From the NCBI GenBank assembly GCA_010365215.1, contig JAAFGT010000015.1, forward strand, positions 1 to 64,000: a stretch of 64,000 nt of DNA, written 5' to 3'. Positions within the stretch are counted from its first letter, which is position 1; each line of letters starts with the position of its first letter. Position numbers and translations under genes: made by a program. Shown piece by piece: positions 17,486 through 26,400 of the stretch. Below the pieces are notes generated by a model, which worked only from the letters and a program-made list of their open reading frames with translations, did no database searches and was not told the origin of the DNA. This DNA is from Acidipila sp. (lineage in GTDB: Bacteria; Acidobacteriota; Terriglobia; Acidiferrales; UBA7541).

Positions 17486-18277
17486 ATGACCAACATCGAA
17501 AAGCACTCGCCGGGTTCCTTCTGCTGGATCGAACTGGCCACTTCGGACCAGGCTGCGGCCAAAGCTTTCTATGGCGAACTGTTTGCCTGGAAGTGCAACG
17601 ACATGCCCATGGGGCCGGATGAATTCTATTCGATCTTTCAGATCGATGGCCAGGACACCGCCGCCGCCTATACCATCCGGCCCGATCAGCGATTACAGGG
17701 CGTGCCGTCGCATTGGATGATCTATATCGCCGTGGAGAGCGCCGACGCCGCTGCCGCAAAAGCCGCGCAACTCGGTGGAATAATTATCGCGCCGGCGTTT
17801 GACGTATTCGATGCCGGGCGCATGGCCGTCCTGCAGGATCCAGCGGGAGCGATTTTTTGCGTGTGGCAAGCGAAGAAGAATAAAGGCACGGGAATTGCCG
17901 GTGTTGACGGCACGCTCTGCTGGGCGGACTTGAGCACTCCCGATCAGGAGGGAGCGAGCAAATTTTATTCCGCGCTCTTCGGCTGGAAAATCATGAAAGA
18001 AGATGAAAAACCTGGCCACAACTACTACCATATCGCCAACGGCGAGGATTTCATCGGCGGCATTCCGCCCGCCGGGCATCGCGACCCCAAAACTCCGCCG
18101 CACTGGCTGGCCTATTTCACCGCCTCGAATTGCGACGCGTCCGCGGCCAAGGCCAAGCAACTGGGCGCAAAATTTCTGATGCCGCCAACCACTTTTGAAA
18201 AAGTAGGAAGGATCGCGGTGATCGCCGATCCGCAGGGCGCGGCATTCGCCATCTTTCAATCCGCTCGCCGGGAGTAG
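17486..18277 (+). CDS. Two-domain VOC (glyoxalase-like) protein
   Basis: A 263-residue cytoplasmic protein composed of two vicinal-oxygen-chelate modules, residues about 8-125 and 138-260. Each begins with a similar strand (FCWIELATSDQAAAKAFYGELF and LCWADLSTPDQEGASKFYSALF), showing internal duplication, and each ends with an ADPQGA/QDPAGA-type strand. Such fused VOC proteins (as in hydroxylase-like 27-kDa antigens of actinobacteria) have no single established reaction. Metal ligands are not all obvious: His/Glu positions are weakly kept. It is likely cotranscribed with the AsmA-like gene; no functional link is apparent. Confidence 0.9.
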   Translation: MTNIEKHSPGSFCWIELATSDQAAAKAFYGELFAWKCNDMPMGPDEFYSIFQIDGQDTAAAYTIRPDQRLQGVPSHWMIYIAVESADAAAAKAAQLGGIIIAPAFDVFDAGRMAVLQDPAGAIFCVWQAKKNKGTGIAGVDGTLCWADLSTPDQEGASKFYSALFGWKIMKEDEKPGHNYYHIANGEDFIGGIPPAGHRDPKTPPHWLAYFTASNCDASAAKAKQLGAKFLMPPTTFEKVGRIAVIADPQGAAFAIFQSARRE

Positions 18278-18351
18278 GCTCTGGTCTGGCCGCCAGGGGA
18301 TGCTGAAGTTTCATTGTGCGTGATGCAGGGTAGCGAAGCCGCGAAGCAATT

Positions 18352-19332
18352 TTACCCGGTGGCTTCCTGAAGCGTTTTGACGTTCTCCTCGAGCGATCGG
18401 CAATAGATCCTCTCCGCTTCCAGCTCCGACCGCAGCTTCTTCACTAGCTGCTCGAGGCGTTGAACTTCCACGTGCAATTTTTGCGTGGCCAATGACGGAG
18501 GTTGCGTCGCGGCCAGTGGTGGCGCCGCCTGTGGTGATCTCGTCGGCTGGCGACTTTCCGCGGCCGTCTCGCGAGCAGGAGTTGCCAGTGCGCTCGGCGG
18601 CGCGACAGGAGCAGCCGCGAGCCGAACAGGCATCCCCGCCGGAGTGGGGGGTGCTGCTGGCGGGGCGGGTGTGGCCGTAGGTGCCGTCACGGAAGATGCT
18701 GTTGCGGCAGGACGCTTCATGTCTGTAGCCGTATTTGCCGCAAACAGATTGCTCCACGCTCGTGTGGCACTCACTGTGGCCGAGGGTGCCGTAGCTGAGG
18801 GTGCCGCCGCTGCTATCGGTGTAGGTGCAGCTGCGGCCGCTGGCGACGCCGTTGACGCGCCCTGAGCCTTCAGGAGCTGCTTCACGCGCGCGATCAGCTC
18901 TTGCGGCTGAAAGGGTTTTCGAATCAGTTCGTCGGCTTTCACCGCCAGCGCTTTATCGGCCACCATGCGGTTCACCACGCCCGACATCAGAATCACCGGC
19001 GTGTGCGCCAATCGCGGATGTCCCTTGATGTGCTGGCAAACTTCGTAACCGTCTTTGTCGGGCATGATCACGTCGCTGATCACCACGTCCGGGCTGGTCT
19101 GCTCCATCTGCGCGATGGCCGACGCGGCATCGTGGCACGCCACCACGTGAAGATTCTCTTTACGAAAGGCGATCTTGATCACCTCGCGCATGGTGGCGCT
19201 GTCGTCGATGAAATATACCGTAGGCGCCTGCGCCGCAGCCGGCGCGGTTGCCGGCGTTGCCGCCGGGGTCCCTGCCGGAACCGCAACCGAACTCGCCACT
19301 GGCCGCTCCACTGAAATATCCGCTTCGCTCAT
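18352..19332 (-). CDS. Response regulator with Ala/Pro/Thr linker and coiled-coil tail
   Basis: A 326-residue protein, last gene of the first chemosensory operon. Residues 38-155 are a receiver with intact acidic pair (FIDDSA), phospho-acceptor Asp87 (VVISDVIMP), switch Ser in LMSG and Lys in IRKPFQP. It is preceded by a 35-residue Ala/Pro/Thr/Val-rich segment and followed by about 115 residues of Ala/Pro/Thr low complexity, then a C-terminal coiled coil (about 285-326, e.g. EVQRLEQLVKKLRSELEAER). No DNA-binding or enzymatic output is present, so output is probably by protein contact through the coiled coil. Its start overlaps the preceding DUF4388 gene stop by ATGA. Confidence 0.9.
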   Translation of the reverse strand: MSEADISVERPVASSVAVPAGTPAATPATAPAAAQAPTVYFIDDSATMREVIKIAFRKENLHVVACHDAASAIAQMEQTSPDVVISDVIMPDKDGYEVCQHIKGHPRLAHTPVILMSGVVNRMVADKALAVKADELIRKPFQPQELIARVKQLLKAQGASTASPAAAAAPTPIAAAAPSATAPSATVSATRAWSNLFAANTATDMKRPAATASSVTAPTATPAPPAAPPTPAGMPVRLAAAPVAPPSALATPARETAAESRQPTRSPQAAPPLAATQPPSLATQKLHVEVQRLEQLVKKLRSELEAERIYCRSLEENVKTLQEATG

Positions 19333-20144
19333 TGGGTACCTCGCTGCGCAATCTCCGCGGCCGTCGTTGCGCCGGCCACAGGCTCGCTCTCCGCGCTATC
19401 GCGCGAGTTTTCGTCAATCTCGCGCATGGCGTCGAGCAGCAGATCGGTGGCCGAGCGCAACACCGTGCGCGATGCCGCCGTGGAGCCGTAGTTGAATTTG
19501 CATACGCCTGCGCCCCGCCCTTCGCAGCTCTTGACGATGTAAATCACCGCCTCGTCGCCGAAAAGGCTGCCGCTTTCGGCATGGGAAATTTCACCGGCAT
19601 CGAAAAAAATAATCCCGTCGGTCTCGCCGGCATTGATATGCAGCGCTCCGGTCTGGCGCGAAGATCCCAGCATCTGGATCACGCCGGAAAGCTCCATATG
19701 CTCCAGGCTGCTGGTCATCTGCGAATCCGCTGTGCCCAGCATCTGCGTGGGCTGGAATCCAACCTGGCGGCTACGCAGGAACTCGCGCACGTGCGCGGCG
19801 ATGCCCTGAGGCCCGAGTTTGCGGTCCACATATTCGTCGCAACCCGCGCTGAACGCGGCCATCAATGCCTGGTCTCCGCCATCGCCCAGGGCAATCAGCG
19901 GAATCTGCGCCGTAGCCGTGTCGGCATGCAGAATCCGGGCCACCGCGTGCGCGTCCATCTCGCGAAGATTCGTGGCGCAGATGATCGCGGCAGGCGTATT
20001 CCATTCCAGCATGGTCAATGCAAACGCGGATTGCGCAGCGGCCACCACTTCGAATCCTTCGTGACGTAATGCGTCGCCGAGCCGCTTGTTGAACAGCACG
20101 TTGCTGTCGATCAGCAGAATTTTCTGCGGAGCGGAGGCGTTCAC
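19329..20144 (-). CDS. PatA-like DUF4388 protein with degenerate receiver
   Basis: A 271-residue protein. Residues 8-125 have the length and secondary structure of a receiver (QKILLIDSNVLFNKRLGDAL), but the phospho-acceptor position reads IICATNL with Ala57 in place of Asp, only one residue of the acidic pair remains (LLIDS), and the switch and Lys positions are not conserved. It should not be phosphorylated in the usual way. Residues about 140-245 match a DUF4388 domain (SLEHMELSGVIQMLGSSRQT, GALHINAGETDGIIFFDAGE), found in PatA-type gliding and pilus regulators. The gene overlaps its neighbours on both sides by ATGA, so it is part of the chemosensory operon. A constitutive scaffold role is inference. 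Confidence 0.88.
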   Translation of the reverse strand: MNASAPQKILLIDSNVLFNKRLGDALRHEGFEVVAAAQSAFALTMLEWNTPAAIICATNLREMDAHAVARILHADTATAQIPLIALGDGGDQALMAAFSAGCDEYVDRKLGPQGIAAHVREFLRSRQVGFQPTQMLGTADSQMTSSLEHMELSGVIQMLGSSRQTGALHINAGETDGIIFFDAGEISHAESGSLFGDEAVIYIVKSCEGRGAGVCKFNYGSTAASRTVLRSATDLLLDAMREIDENSRDSAESEPVAGATTAAEIAQRGTQ

Positions 20145-20623
20145 GCGTGCACCTCCACTCCGCGCAACGGCTCCGCATCAGACGGAATCGCGGACAGGGA
20201 TGCCGCCAGCCGTTCCAGGTCCAGCACCTCCACGACTTCTTCCACTAACAGCAACAGTGAAGCTACATGGGGAGGATGTTCCGCGCTCGCCGGGAACGTC
20301 TCCAAATCCGCGATAATTTCGCATTCACCTTGCACCGGCAGAGCTGTCCAACCCGTGGTTTCGCCGACGTGCTGCTTCGTGATCAGATGGAACTTGAGCT
20401 CCGCGACACTTTCGCCGGCCAGCATCCGCGCCACATCCAACACGGGTACAACGCGCCCGCGCGTGACCAGCACTCCCAGCAGTCGCGGATCGCTGTGCTG
20501 GAAGGTATGCAGGAAACTCGCACCCACCAGTTCGACCACGTTGTCAGCAGGCACAGCGAAGCGTTTCGCGCCCAGTGGGAAGAGCACAAAAGATTTTCGC
20601 GCGCTGATGGCCGGGGGCGTCAT
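20141..20623 (-). CDS. CheW-like coupling protein
   Basis: A 160-residue single CheW domain: KSFVLFPLGAKRFAVPADNV is the first strand pair, followed by LLGVLVTRGRVVPVLDVARM, the conserved region that contacts receptors and CheA, and LLLVEEVVEVLDLERL at the end. CheW proteins join chemoreceptors to CheA P5 domains. It is one of three CheW-type genes in this operon and is more divergent than that at 27978. Start and stop overlap neighbouring genes by ATGA. Several CheW paralogues in one operon suggest mixed receptor arrays. Confidence 0.87.
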   Translation of the reverse strand: MTPPAISARKSFVLFPLGAKRFAVPADNVVELVGASFLHTFQHSDPRLLGVLVTRGRVVPVLDVARMLAGESVAELKFHLITKQHVGETTGWTALPVQGECEIIADLETFPASAEHPPHVASLLLLVEEVVEVLDLERLAASLSAIPSDAEPLRGVEVHA

Positions 20624-21156
20624 GGAGTTGCGTGTTCCTGCGAGATGGACGGCTTTGCGTAAACTCCGCCTCCGGCTTCTTCCAGCATGGCAATTTCACT
20701 AGTCGTCAAGAACGACGCTGGGTTCACCATGGGAATCACGCGCTCTCCCAGCCTCGCCAGGCCCCGGTACCAGCCGCGCTCCTCACCTGCGAACGCCTGG
20801 GGCAGCTCCCACAGTCCGGCGATATCGGTCATGCGCTCGATGCGGTCCACCAGCACCGCTGTGCGCGATCCGCAAAGCAGAAGGACCATGGACGGGCGCG
20901 AAGGCGCAGAGTGAAAATAGGTGCATCCGTTCACTACGTAATAGATCCGCCGCCCGCGCTGCAGCGTGTGCCGCACCTTGGGGATTGCGGGGTGCGAAAA
21001 AGGCGACGCCACTCCGGACATCCCGTCCGTGCTTCCGATCTCCAGCACCGCGCTGGCGGCAATCGCGTAGGTCTCGCCGCCCACAAGAAAAATAATTACC
21101 GGCTCCGCCCGCGGAACTGGCCGCGCGCTGGGCTGGCGGGTGTCGGCAAACCTCAT
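20620..21156 (-). CDS. Divergent CheW-like protein
   Basis: A 178-residue protein with a CheW-like fold: PVIIFLVGGETYAIAASAVL opens the domain, SMVLLLCGSRTAVLVDRIER forms the middle strands and GLARLGERVIPMVNPASFL gives the distal beta-strand region. The LRG-type motif normal in CheW is replaced, with an insertion around residues 60-80 (RRIYYVVNGCTYFHSAPSRP). The start at 21156 is fixed by ATGA overlap with the cheB stop; the frame upstream to 21183 is unneeded. It may bind CheA or a receptor differently from classical CheW. It is next to another CheW-like gene in the same operon. Confidence 0.8.
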   Translation of the reverse strand: MRFADTRQPSARPVPRAEPVIIFLVGGETYAIAASAVLEIGSTDGMSGVASPFSHPAIPKVRHTLQRGRRIYYVVNGCTYFHSAPSRPSMVLLLCGSRTAVLVDRIERMTDIAGLWELPQAFAGEERGWYRGLARLGERVIPMVNPASFLTTSEIAMLEEAGGGVYAKPSISQEHATP

Positions 21157-22391
21157 CGCACACCGATCCGTTCCGCGCCGCAAATCCGCAGCACCAGTTT
21201 TTCAATCGCCGGGAAAATCTGGTCGAGCGGCAGCACTTGATCCACAGCGCCGGCCTTAATCGCCTCGGCCGGCATGCCGAATATCACCGACGTGCTTTCG
21301 TCCTGCGCAATCACCTGGCCGCCGCTGGCCCGGATGGCGCCAGCGCCGCGCGCGGCGTCATTGCCCATGCCCGTGAGCACCACGCCGATGGTGCGCGCTT
21401 TTCCATAGCTTGCCGCCGACTCCAGCGTTACGTCCGCGCAGGGCAGGTACCCGCCGATGCGCGGGCCGTTTTCCAGAGCAATCCGCCCGCCCGCGATAAT
21501 GCGCAAGTGATGCGAGCCCGGGCACACATAGATCGTCCCCGGCTGAATAATCTCGCCGGACTCCGCCTCCTTCACTCGCAGCGCGGCTTTCTCGGCAAGT
21601 TGCTCGCTGAACTGCGCGGTAAAGGTCGCCGGCATGTGCTGTACCACGAAGATCGCCGCAGGAAAGTCTTTCGGAAAGCGCGGAATAAAACGCATCAGCG
21701 TGGACGGGCCGCCGGTCGATGCCGCTACGACGATCAGCGGAAATAGTTCCGGCGTCTTCGGCCCGGATAGTGGCAACGATTTCACGGATGCCTGCCGGGA
21801 GATTGTTTTCGCGACTGACGTCGCCGCTGGCGAATCGGCACGCAAGGAACTTTGCCGGCCGGAAGATGTTTCCGGATGAATTACGGCCTTGCCGTTCGAG
21901 CGTGGCAACTCGACTGGCAGCTTTATCGGAAGCGCTTCGCCTCCGGCATCTGAGCGCGTGGCCGTGCGCACCACGCGCACCTTGGCCGCTATCTTCAATT
22001 TGCGCAACAAACCTTCCCGCACGCTGTTCATGTCCAGGTCAACCGCGCTGGAAGGCTTGGGCACGAACTCGATGGCGCCCAGCTCCAGCGCGCGCAAAGT
22101 GCTTTCGGCGCCCTCGCGCGAATCCGAGCTCACGATCACAATCGGCCGCGGGTTGCGCGACATAATATGCGCGGTTGCTTGCAGGCCGTCCATATGCGGC
22201 ATGTTGATGTCCATGGTGATCACGTCGGGCCGCAGCGATTCGGCCATGGCCACGGCTTCGCGCCCATCCGCGGCTTGCCCCACCACCTCCATTCCCGGAT
22301 CGGCGGAAATGATCTCGTGCAGGACCTTGCGCATGAACGCGGAGTCGTCCACCACCAGCACGCGGATTCGTTTTTGAAGAACGGTGGTCAT
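21153..22391 (-). CDS. cheB: Chemotaxis protein-glutamate methylesterase CheB (cluster 1)
   Basis: A 412-residue receptor methylesterase/deamidase that removes methyl groups put on receptors by CheR. Residues 9-125 are a receiver with Asp61 (VITMDINMPHMDG). A Ser/Pro-rich linker follows, longer than usual (about 130-215). The catalytic domain shows the Ser of VVAASTGGPSTLM, the His of VVQHMPATF and the Asp of GMGNDAARG, the complete triad. The start at 22391 lies 7 bp after the cheA stop, with AGAAG before it. It belongs to the same transcription unit as CheA and CheR, giving this pathway a complete adaptation module. Confidence 0.96.
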   Translation of the reverse strand: MTTVLQKRIRVLVVDDSAFMRKVLHEIISADPGMEVVGQAADGREAVAMAESLRPDVITMDINMPHMDGLQATAHIMSRNPRPIVIVSSDSREGAESTLRALELGAIEFVPKPSSAVDLDMNSVREGLLRKLKIAAKVRVVRTATRSDAGGEALPIKLPVELPRSNGKAVIHPETSSGRQSSLRADSPAATSVAKTISRQASVKSLPLSGPKTPELFPLIVVAASTGGPSTLMRFIPRFPKDFPAAIFVVQHMPATFTAQFSEQLAEKAALRVKEAESGEIIQPGTIYVCPGSHHLRIIAGGRIALENGPRIGGYLPCADVTLESAASYGKARTIGVVLTGMGNDAARGAGAIRASGGQVIAQDESTSVIFGMPAEAIKAGAVDQVLPLDQIFPAIEKLVLRICGAERIGVR

Positions 22392-22398
22392 CGCTTCT

Positions 22399-25300
22399 CT
22401 AGGACACCGGCACCAGCACACGCTCGGGCGCAGCAGTCCGCTCGGCGGCAATCATCTGCGCTACCACGGCCAGGAACTGCTCTTCCTGCACGGGCTTGGT
22501 CAGAAATCCGGCCGCGCCTTCTTTCACGGCGCGCTCGCGATGCTTGGCACCCGCGCGCGAAGTAACCACCAGCACGGGAATATTTCTGGTCGATGGGTTG
22601 TGCCGCAGAAGTCCCATCAGCTCGTAGCCATTCATCCGCGGCATTTCCAGATCGGTAATCACCAGGTGGCAGCCGTTGATGGTGGCAAACTCGAGCGCTT
22701 CCAGGCCGTCGGAGGTCAGCTTGACGCGATAACCCGCTTTCTCCAGCAAGCGGCCCACGAATTTGCGGATGCTGATCGAATCGTCGGCCACCACCACCAG
22801 CTTTTCGTTCTGCACCTGGTCAATCGCTTCGCTGGGAATGGTTCCCGCAGCCACGGCGGCGGCGCCGGGCGCGAAGATGCGCGCGGCGGTAGCGGTGGGC
22901 ATGATGGCGCGGCGCTCGCCGGTGGCGAAAGCCACCAGGCGATTTACGTCGATCAGCAGAATCAAGCTGCCGTCGGAGGCGATGGTCGTGCCCGGGAAAA
23001 GCTTGACGTTGCGCAAGTATTCGCCCAGGCTTTTAATCACAATTTCGTCTTTGCCCAGAACTTCTTCCACCACTACGCCCATCTGGCGGCCGGCCACGTT
23101 GACGATGACCATGCGGTAGTAGCCGTTGATCGGCTCCAGCGGCGCCAGGCCGAGCTGGTTATCCAGGCGAATGACTTCGGTGACCACGTCACGCACGCGA
23201 GTCATCAGCCGCCCGCCGACCTCTTCGATCTCTTCCACGCGAATCCGGCGAATCTCTTCGATCGAAGCCAGCGGAAAGGCGAACTGTGTGGTTCCACAGC
23301 GCACAAACAGCGCCTGCGAGATAATCAGCGTCAGCGGAACCTTGAGCAGGAAGCACGTGCCTTCGCCCAGCTTGCTGCGAATCTCGATCTCGCCGTTCAT
23401 CGCCGTCAGGTTCGAGCGCACGACGTCGAGACCTACTCCGCGACCGGCCAGCTCATTTTTCAGCGCCGCCGTGGAGAATCCCGGACGAAAGAGAAATTCA
23501 CGCAGCTCGCGCTCGCTCAGCCGCGGAGCCTCTTCGGCGGGAACGAATCCACCCTCCACGGTGCTGCGCCGAATCTGTTCGTAGTCCAGGCCGCGGCCGT
23601 CATCTTCCACTTCGATATAAATATGATTACCGCGATGGTAGGCGCGGACCGAGACCTTGCCGCTGGCCGGCTTGCCCGCGGCCAGGCGGTCTTCGTTTTT
23701 CTCGATGCCATGGGCGACAGCATTTCTCACCAGGTGAATCAGCGGATCGGAAATCTGCTGGATGATGTTGTTGTCCAGATCCGTATCCGCGCCGGAGAGC
23801 GCCAGCTCCACCTGTTTTCCGCTGGCCTTGGCGGCATCGCGAACCGTGCGCGTGAGCCGCGTGTAAAGATTGACGATGGGCACCATGCGCGCTTGCGTAA
23901 TCTGATCCTGCAGGTTGTGCGCCAGCTTGGTGAAGTCGTCGATGTCGGAATCCACGCGCCCCACGAAAGATTCGAGCTGGGTCAGGACTTCGGTGACGTC
24001 CGCGGAAATTTCCGTGAGCGACCGCGAGAGGATGCTGAAGTCGTCGTAACGGTCCATCTCCAGCTCGCTGAATTCGCCGGTAGAAGAACTGGCGGATGAC
24101 GCCGGGGCGGGGAAGCCGCGGCCGAAGGAATTTGCCGGCGGCGGCGCGCCGTAGCTGCCGCTCAGTCGCGTGAATTCATATTTTTCCTCGAAGTCGGCGA
24201 TCTTGTCGGAGAGTCGCACTTTCGAGAAACTCAGAATGTCCACGAGTTTTTCCAGCTCCGCCAACCGGCCCAGCATGCGCGTGCGGTTGATCACCAGCTC
24301 GCCCACGGCATTCATCATCTGGTCCAAGCGCTCGAGCGAGAGCCGCACCGACTTGGTCGCTGTCGCTGCCGGCGCTCGGCGCGTTTCGTAGGGTTCCGGC
24401 GCGGCGATCCGGTGTCCGTTTCCGTTTGCCGGCACCGCCTCTGCCAGAGCCGCCGCGATGGGCAGGCCTGCGTCAGGAGAGACGTGAATTGTTCCTGGCT
24501 CCGGCTGTTCATCCGGCCCCGCCGGCGCCAACGCATTCAGCCTGGCCAGCAAACTGCCCGATTCCGCGCGCATTTCGTTCTCGTCCGGCCAGTCGCGATG
24601 CAGGAATTTTTTTAGAACGTCCACGGATTGCAGGCAGACGTCAACGATGGCCGGGCTGGCATCGAGCTCTCCATCGCGCAGCCGCCCAATGAGGTCTTCC
24701 ACGCGATGAGCGATTGCGGAGATGCGATGCAATCCCACCTGCGCAGCCGAGCCTTTGATGGTGTGGATGGAGCGAAACAGCCGGTGGATGTCCGCGGCAT
24801 TCGGCTGAGCTTCGAGCGCCAACAGGCATTCCGTCACAATCTGAAGATGCTCCTCGGCCTCGGGAATGAAAAACTCCAAAATCTCCTCGGGCAGGTCTCC
24901 GTCCTCAGGCACGGAATCGAAATAACTCCCGGGGCCCTGCTCCGTCGCACGATGCTCCGTCGAACGATGCTGTGTCGAAGGATGCTCCGTCGCTGCGCTG
25001 GCGCGAGCTTCTGTCGCGAACTCCGCGGCACCGGTTTCGGCATCTGCGGAGCCTGGCTGCGGGAAAGCAAAGAGGTATCGCTGCTTGAACGCGGCGATAT
25101 CGTCTGCGGTCTCCTTCCCGTCGGCATTGATCTGCAGCAGATCGGATTCCAGGACGGCGATTCCGTCCGAAAGGAACTCCGTCAGCGGGCCATGGATTTC
25201 GGGACCGATGGAGGCATTGAGCGCGTACTGGAAGATGTGGGCAATTTTCCCGGACACTTCCGAAAATAGCGGAAAGCCGTAACTCCCCGAGCTGCCCGCC

Positions 25301-25455
25301 AACGTGTGCGCGGAAATGTATAGCCGGTTGAGCTCTTCCTGCTGGCGGTGCGGCTCCAGGAGAATCCCCGAAAATTCGCGCAGGTACTGGAGATGATCGG
25401 AGGCTTCACGCAGGAAGACCTCAATGGATTCGCGCTCCTGATGCTTTCCGCTCAC
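22399..25455 (-). CDS. Hybrid CheA histidine kinase with two HPt domains and receiver
   Basis: A 1018-residue chemosensory kinase of the ChpA/PixL/FrzE kind. Two N-terminal histidine phosphotransfer domains are visible: His50 in SAHTLAGSSGSYGF and His231 in SIHTIKGSAAQVG. They are separated by a linker with an in-frame repeat (EHPSTQHRSTEHRATEQ). The dimerisation domain starts around residue 370 (KSVRLSLERLDQMMNAVGEL), followed by the ATPase (NAVAHGIEKNEDRLAAGKP, GRGVGLDVV), a CheW-like domain and a C-terminal receiver (VVVADDSISIRKF, VITDLEMPRMNG, FLTKPVQ). The GTG start at 25455 overlaps the CheR stop (GTGA). The attached receiver may act as output or phosphate sink. The symbol is withheld because cheA/chpA/frzE naming depends on the output. 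Confidence 0.95.
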   Translation of the reverse strand: MSGKHQERESIEVFLREASDHLQYLREFSGILLEPHRQQEELNRLYISAHTLAGSSGSYGFPLFSEVSGKIAHIFQYALNASIGPEIHGPLTEFLSDGIAVLESDLLQINADGKETADDIAAFKQRYLFAFPQPGSADAETGAAEFATEARASAATEHPSTQHRSTEHRATEQGPGSYFDSVPEDGDLPEEILEFFIPEAEEHLQIVTECLLALEAQPNAADIHRLFRSIHTIKGSAAQVGLHRISAIAHRVEDLIGRLRDGELDASPAIVDVCLQSVDVLKKFLHRDWPDENEMRAESGSLLARLNALAPAGPDEQPEPGTIHVSPDAGLPIAAALAEAVPANGNGHRIAAPEPYETRRAPAATATKSVRLSLERLDQMMNAVGELVINRTRMLGRLAELEKLVDILSFSKVRLSDKIADFEEKYEFTRLSGSYGAPPPANSFGRGFPAPASSASSSTGEFSELEMDRYDDFSILSRSLTEISADVTEVLTQLESFVGRVDSDIDDFTKLAHNLQDQITQARMVPIVNLYTRLTRTVRDAAKASGKQVELALSGADTDLDNNIIQQISDPLIHLVRNAVAHGIEKNEDRLAAGKPASGKVSVRAYHRGNHIYIEVEDDGRGLDYEQIRRSTVEGGFVPAEEAPRLSERELREFLFRPGFSTAALKNELAGRGVGLDVVRSNLTAMNGEIEIRSKLGEGTCFLLKVPLTLIISQALFVRCGTTQFAFPLASIEEIRRIRVEEIEEVGGRLMTRVRDVVTEVIRLDNQLGLAPLEPINGYYRMVIVNVAGRQMGVVVEEVLGKDEIVIKSLGEYLRNVKLFPGTTIASDGSLILLIDVNRLVAFATGERRAIMPTATAARIFAPGAAAVAAGTIPSEAIDQVQNEKLVVVADDSISIRKFVGRLLEKAGYRVKLTSDGLEALEFATINGCHLVITDLEMPRMNGYELMGLLRHNPSTRNIPVLVVTSRAGAKHRERAVKEGAAGFLTKPVQEEQFLAVVAQMIAAERTAAPERVLVPVS
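24920..24996 (-). repeat. In-frame short repeats inside the hybrid CheA gene
   Basis: Units of the form GATGCTCCGTCG recur at about 12-21 bp spacing (plus-strand reading between 24935 and 24993), encoding EHPSTQHRSTEHRATEQ on the minus strand in the linker between the two HPt domains. All copies keep the frame. Confidence 0.75.
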
Positions 25456-26321
25456 AGGCTTCCCTCGAGCACTGTAGCTTCGCGCGAGCGCACCTCGACG
25501 GCCGGCTTGCGGTTGAGAATGCAATCGCCCAGCCGGATGGATTCGAACTTCACGCCCGCTTTTTTTGAAACGGATTCGGCATGCCCCAGCAGCAGGTATC
25601 CACCGGGTTCCAGGTATTCGTAGAACCGCTGGATGAGCGAGTTGCGGCGCTCCTCGGAGAAATACATCAGAACATTCATGCAGAAAATGCAGTCCAGGCG
25701 CCCCACATAAACCGCCTGGGCCAGATTCATGGTTTCGAAGCTGACCATTTTGCGGATGCGCGGCTTTACCGAAAACCCGTCGCGCCCGCGCGCGAAATAA
25801 GCCTCCATCTGTCCGGGAGTCAGGTTGCCCAGGCGGCTCTGCGGATAGACGCCGCGCTCGGCGAAACGCAGTGCCTGCTGGCTGATGTCGGTAGCCAGGA
25901 TTTCAATGTTCCAGGCATCTACGAATTCGAGGTTTTCCGCCAGTGCGATAGCGATGGAATAAGGCTCCTCGCCCGTGGAGCAGCCCGCGCTCCAAATGCG
26001 CAGGGTCCGTGGATTCTCCCAGAACTTCCGCGCGTGAACCTCCGGCAGAACCTTTTTCACCAGCGCATCGATCACCGCGGGATACCGGTAAAACGACGTC
26101 TCCTGCGTCAGCATGCTTTGCAGCATCTCGTCGTACTCGACATTGGATGAGCGGACCAGACGTAGCAATGCAGCGCCGTCGGCCAGGCCTCGCTCCTGCA
26201 CGTACTCGCGCACGCGCGTTGAGAAGAAGCGTTGGCGCGAAGCATCGAACAGGATTCCGGAGCGCTGCTCGATCAGCGTGCGGATCTCGTTGAGCTCGGC
26301 TTCCTTGAGGTGCAAGGTCAT
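25452..26321 (-). CDS. cheR: Chemoreceptor methyltransferase CheR (cluster 1)
   Basis: A 289-residue S-adenosylmethionine-dependent methyltransferase that methylates glutamates on chemoreceptors. The N-terminal helical domain is followed by the SAM-binding core: SAGCSTGEEPYSIAI, ILATDISQQALRFAERGVYP and IFCMNVLMYFSEERRNSLIQ, then EPGGYLLLGHAES near the end, all family hallmarks. The length is typical. It lies between the MCP gene and the hybrid CheA gene, which overlaps its stop codon. Confidence 0.96.
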   Translation of the reverse strand: MTLHLKEAELNEIRTLIEQRSGILFDASRQRFFSTRVREYVQERGLADGAALLRLVRSSNVEYDEMLQSMLTQETSFYRYPAVIDALVKKVLPEVHARKFWENPRTLRIWSAGCSTGEEPYSIAIALAENLEFVDAWNIEILATDISQQALRFAERGVYPQSRLGNLTPGQMEAYFARGRDGFSVKPRIRKMVSFETMNLAQAVYVGRLDCIFCMNVLMYFSEERRNSLIQRFYEYLEPGGYLLLGHAESVSKKAGVKFESIRLGDCILNRKPAVEVRSREATVLEGSL

Positions 26322-26400
26322 CTTTGCTCGGTCCCTTTTTCTTGGCCAAAACTAGCGGACAAGCAGCGTCCGGCTGGAGTTCCGGTCGCTTGTGTCGCTT

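Noticed and set aside
22384-24099. A 571-residue frame antisense to the hybrid CheA gene
   Set aside because: Composition dominated by His, Gln, Arg and Asp as in antisense shadows; the CheA domains on the minus strand are unmistakable.
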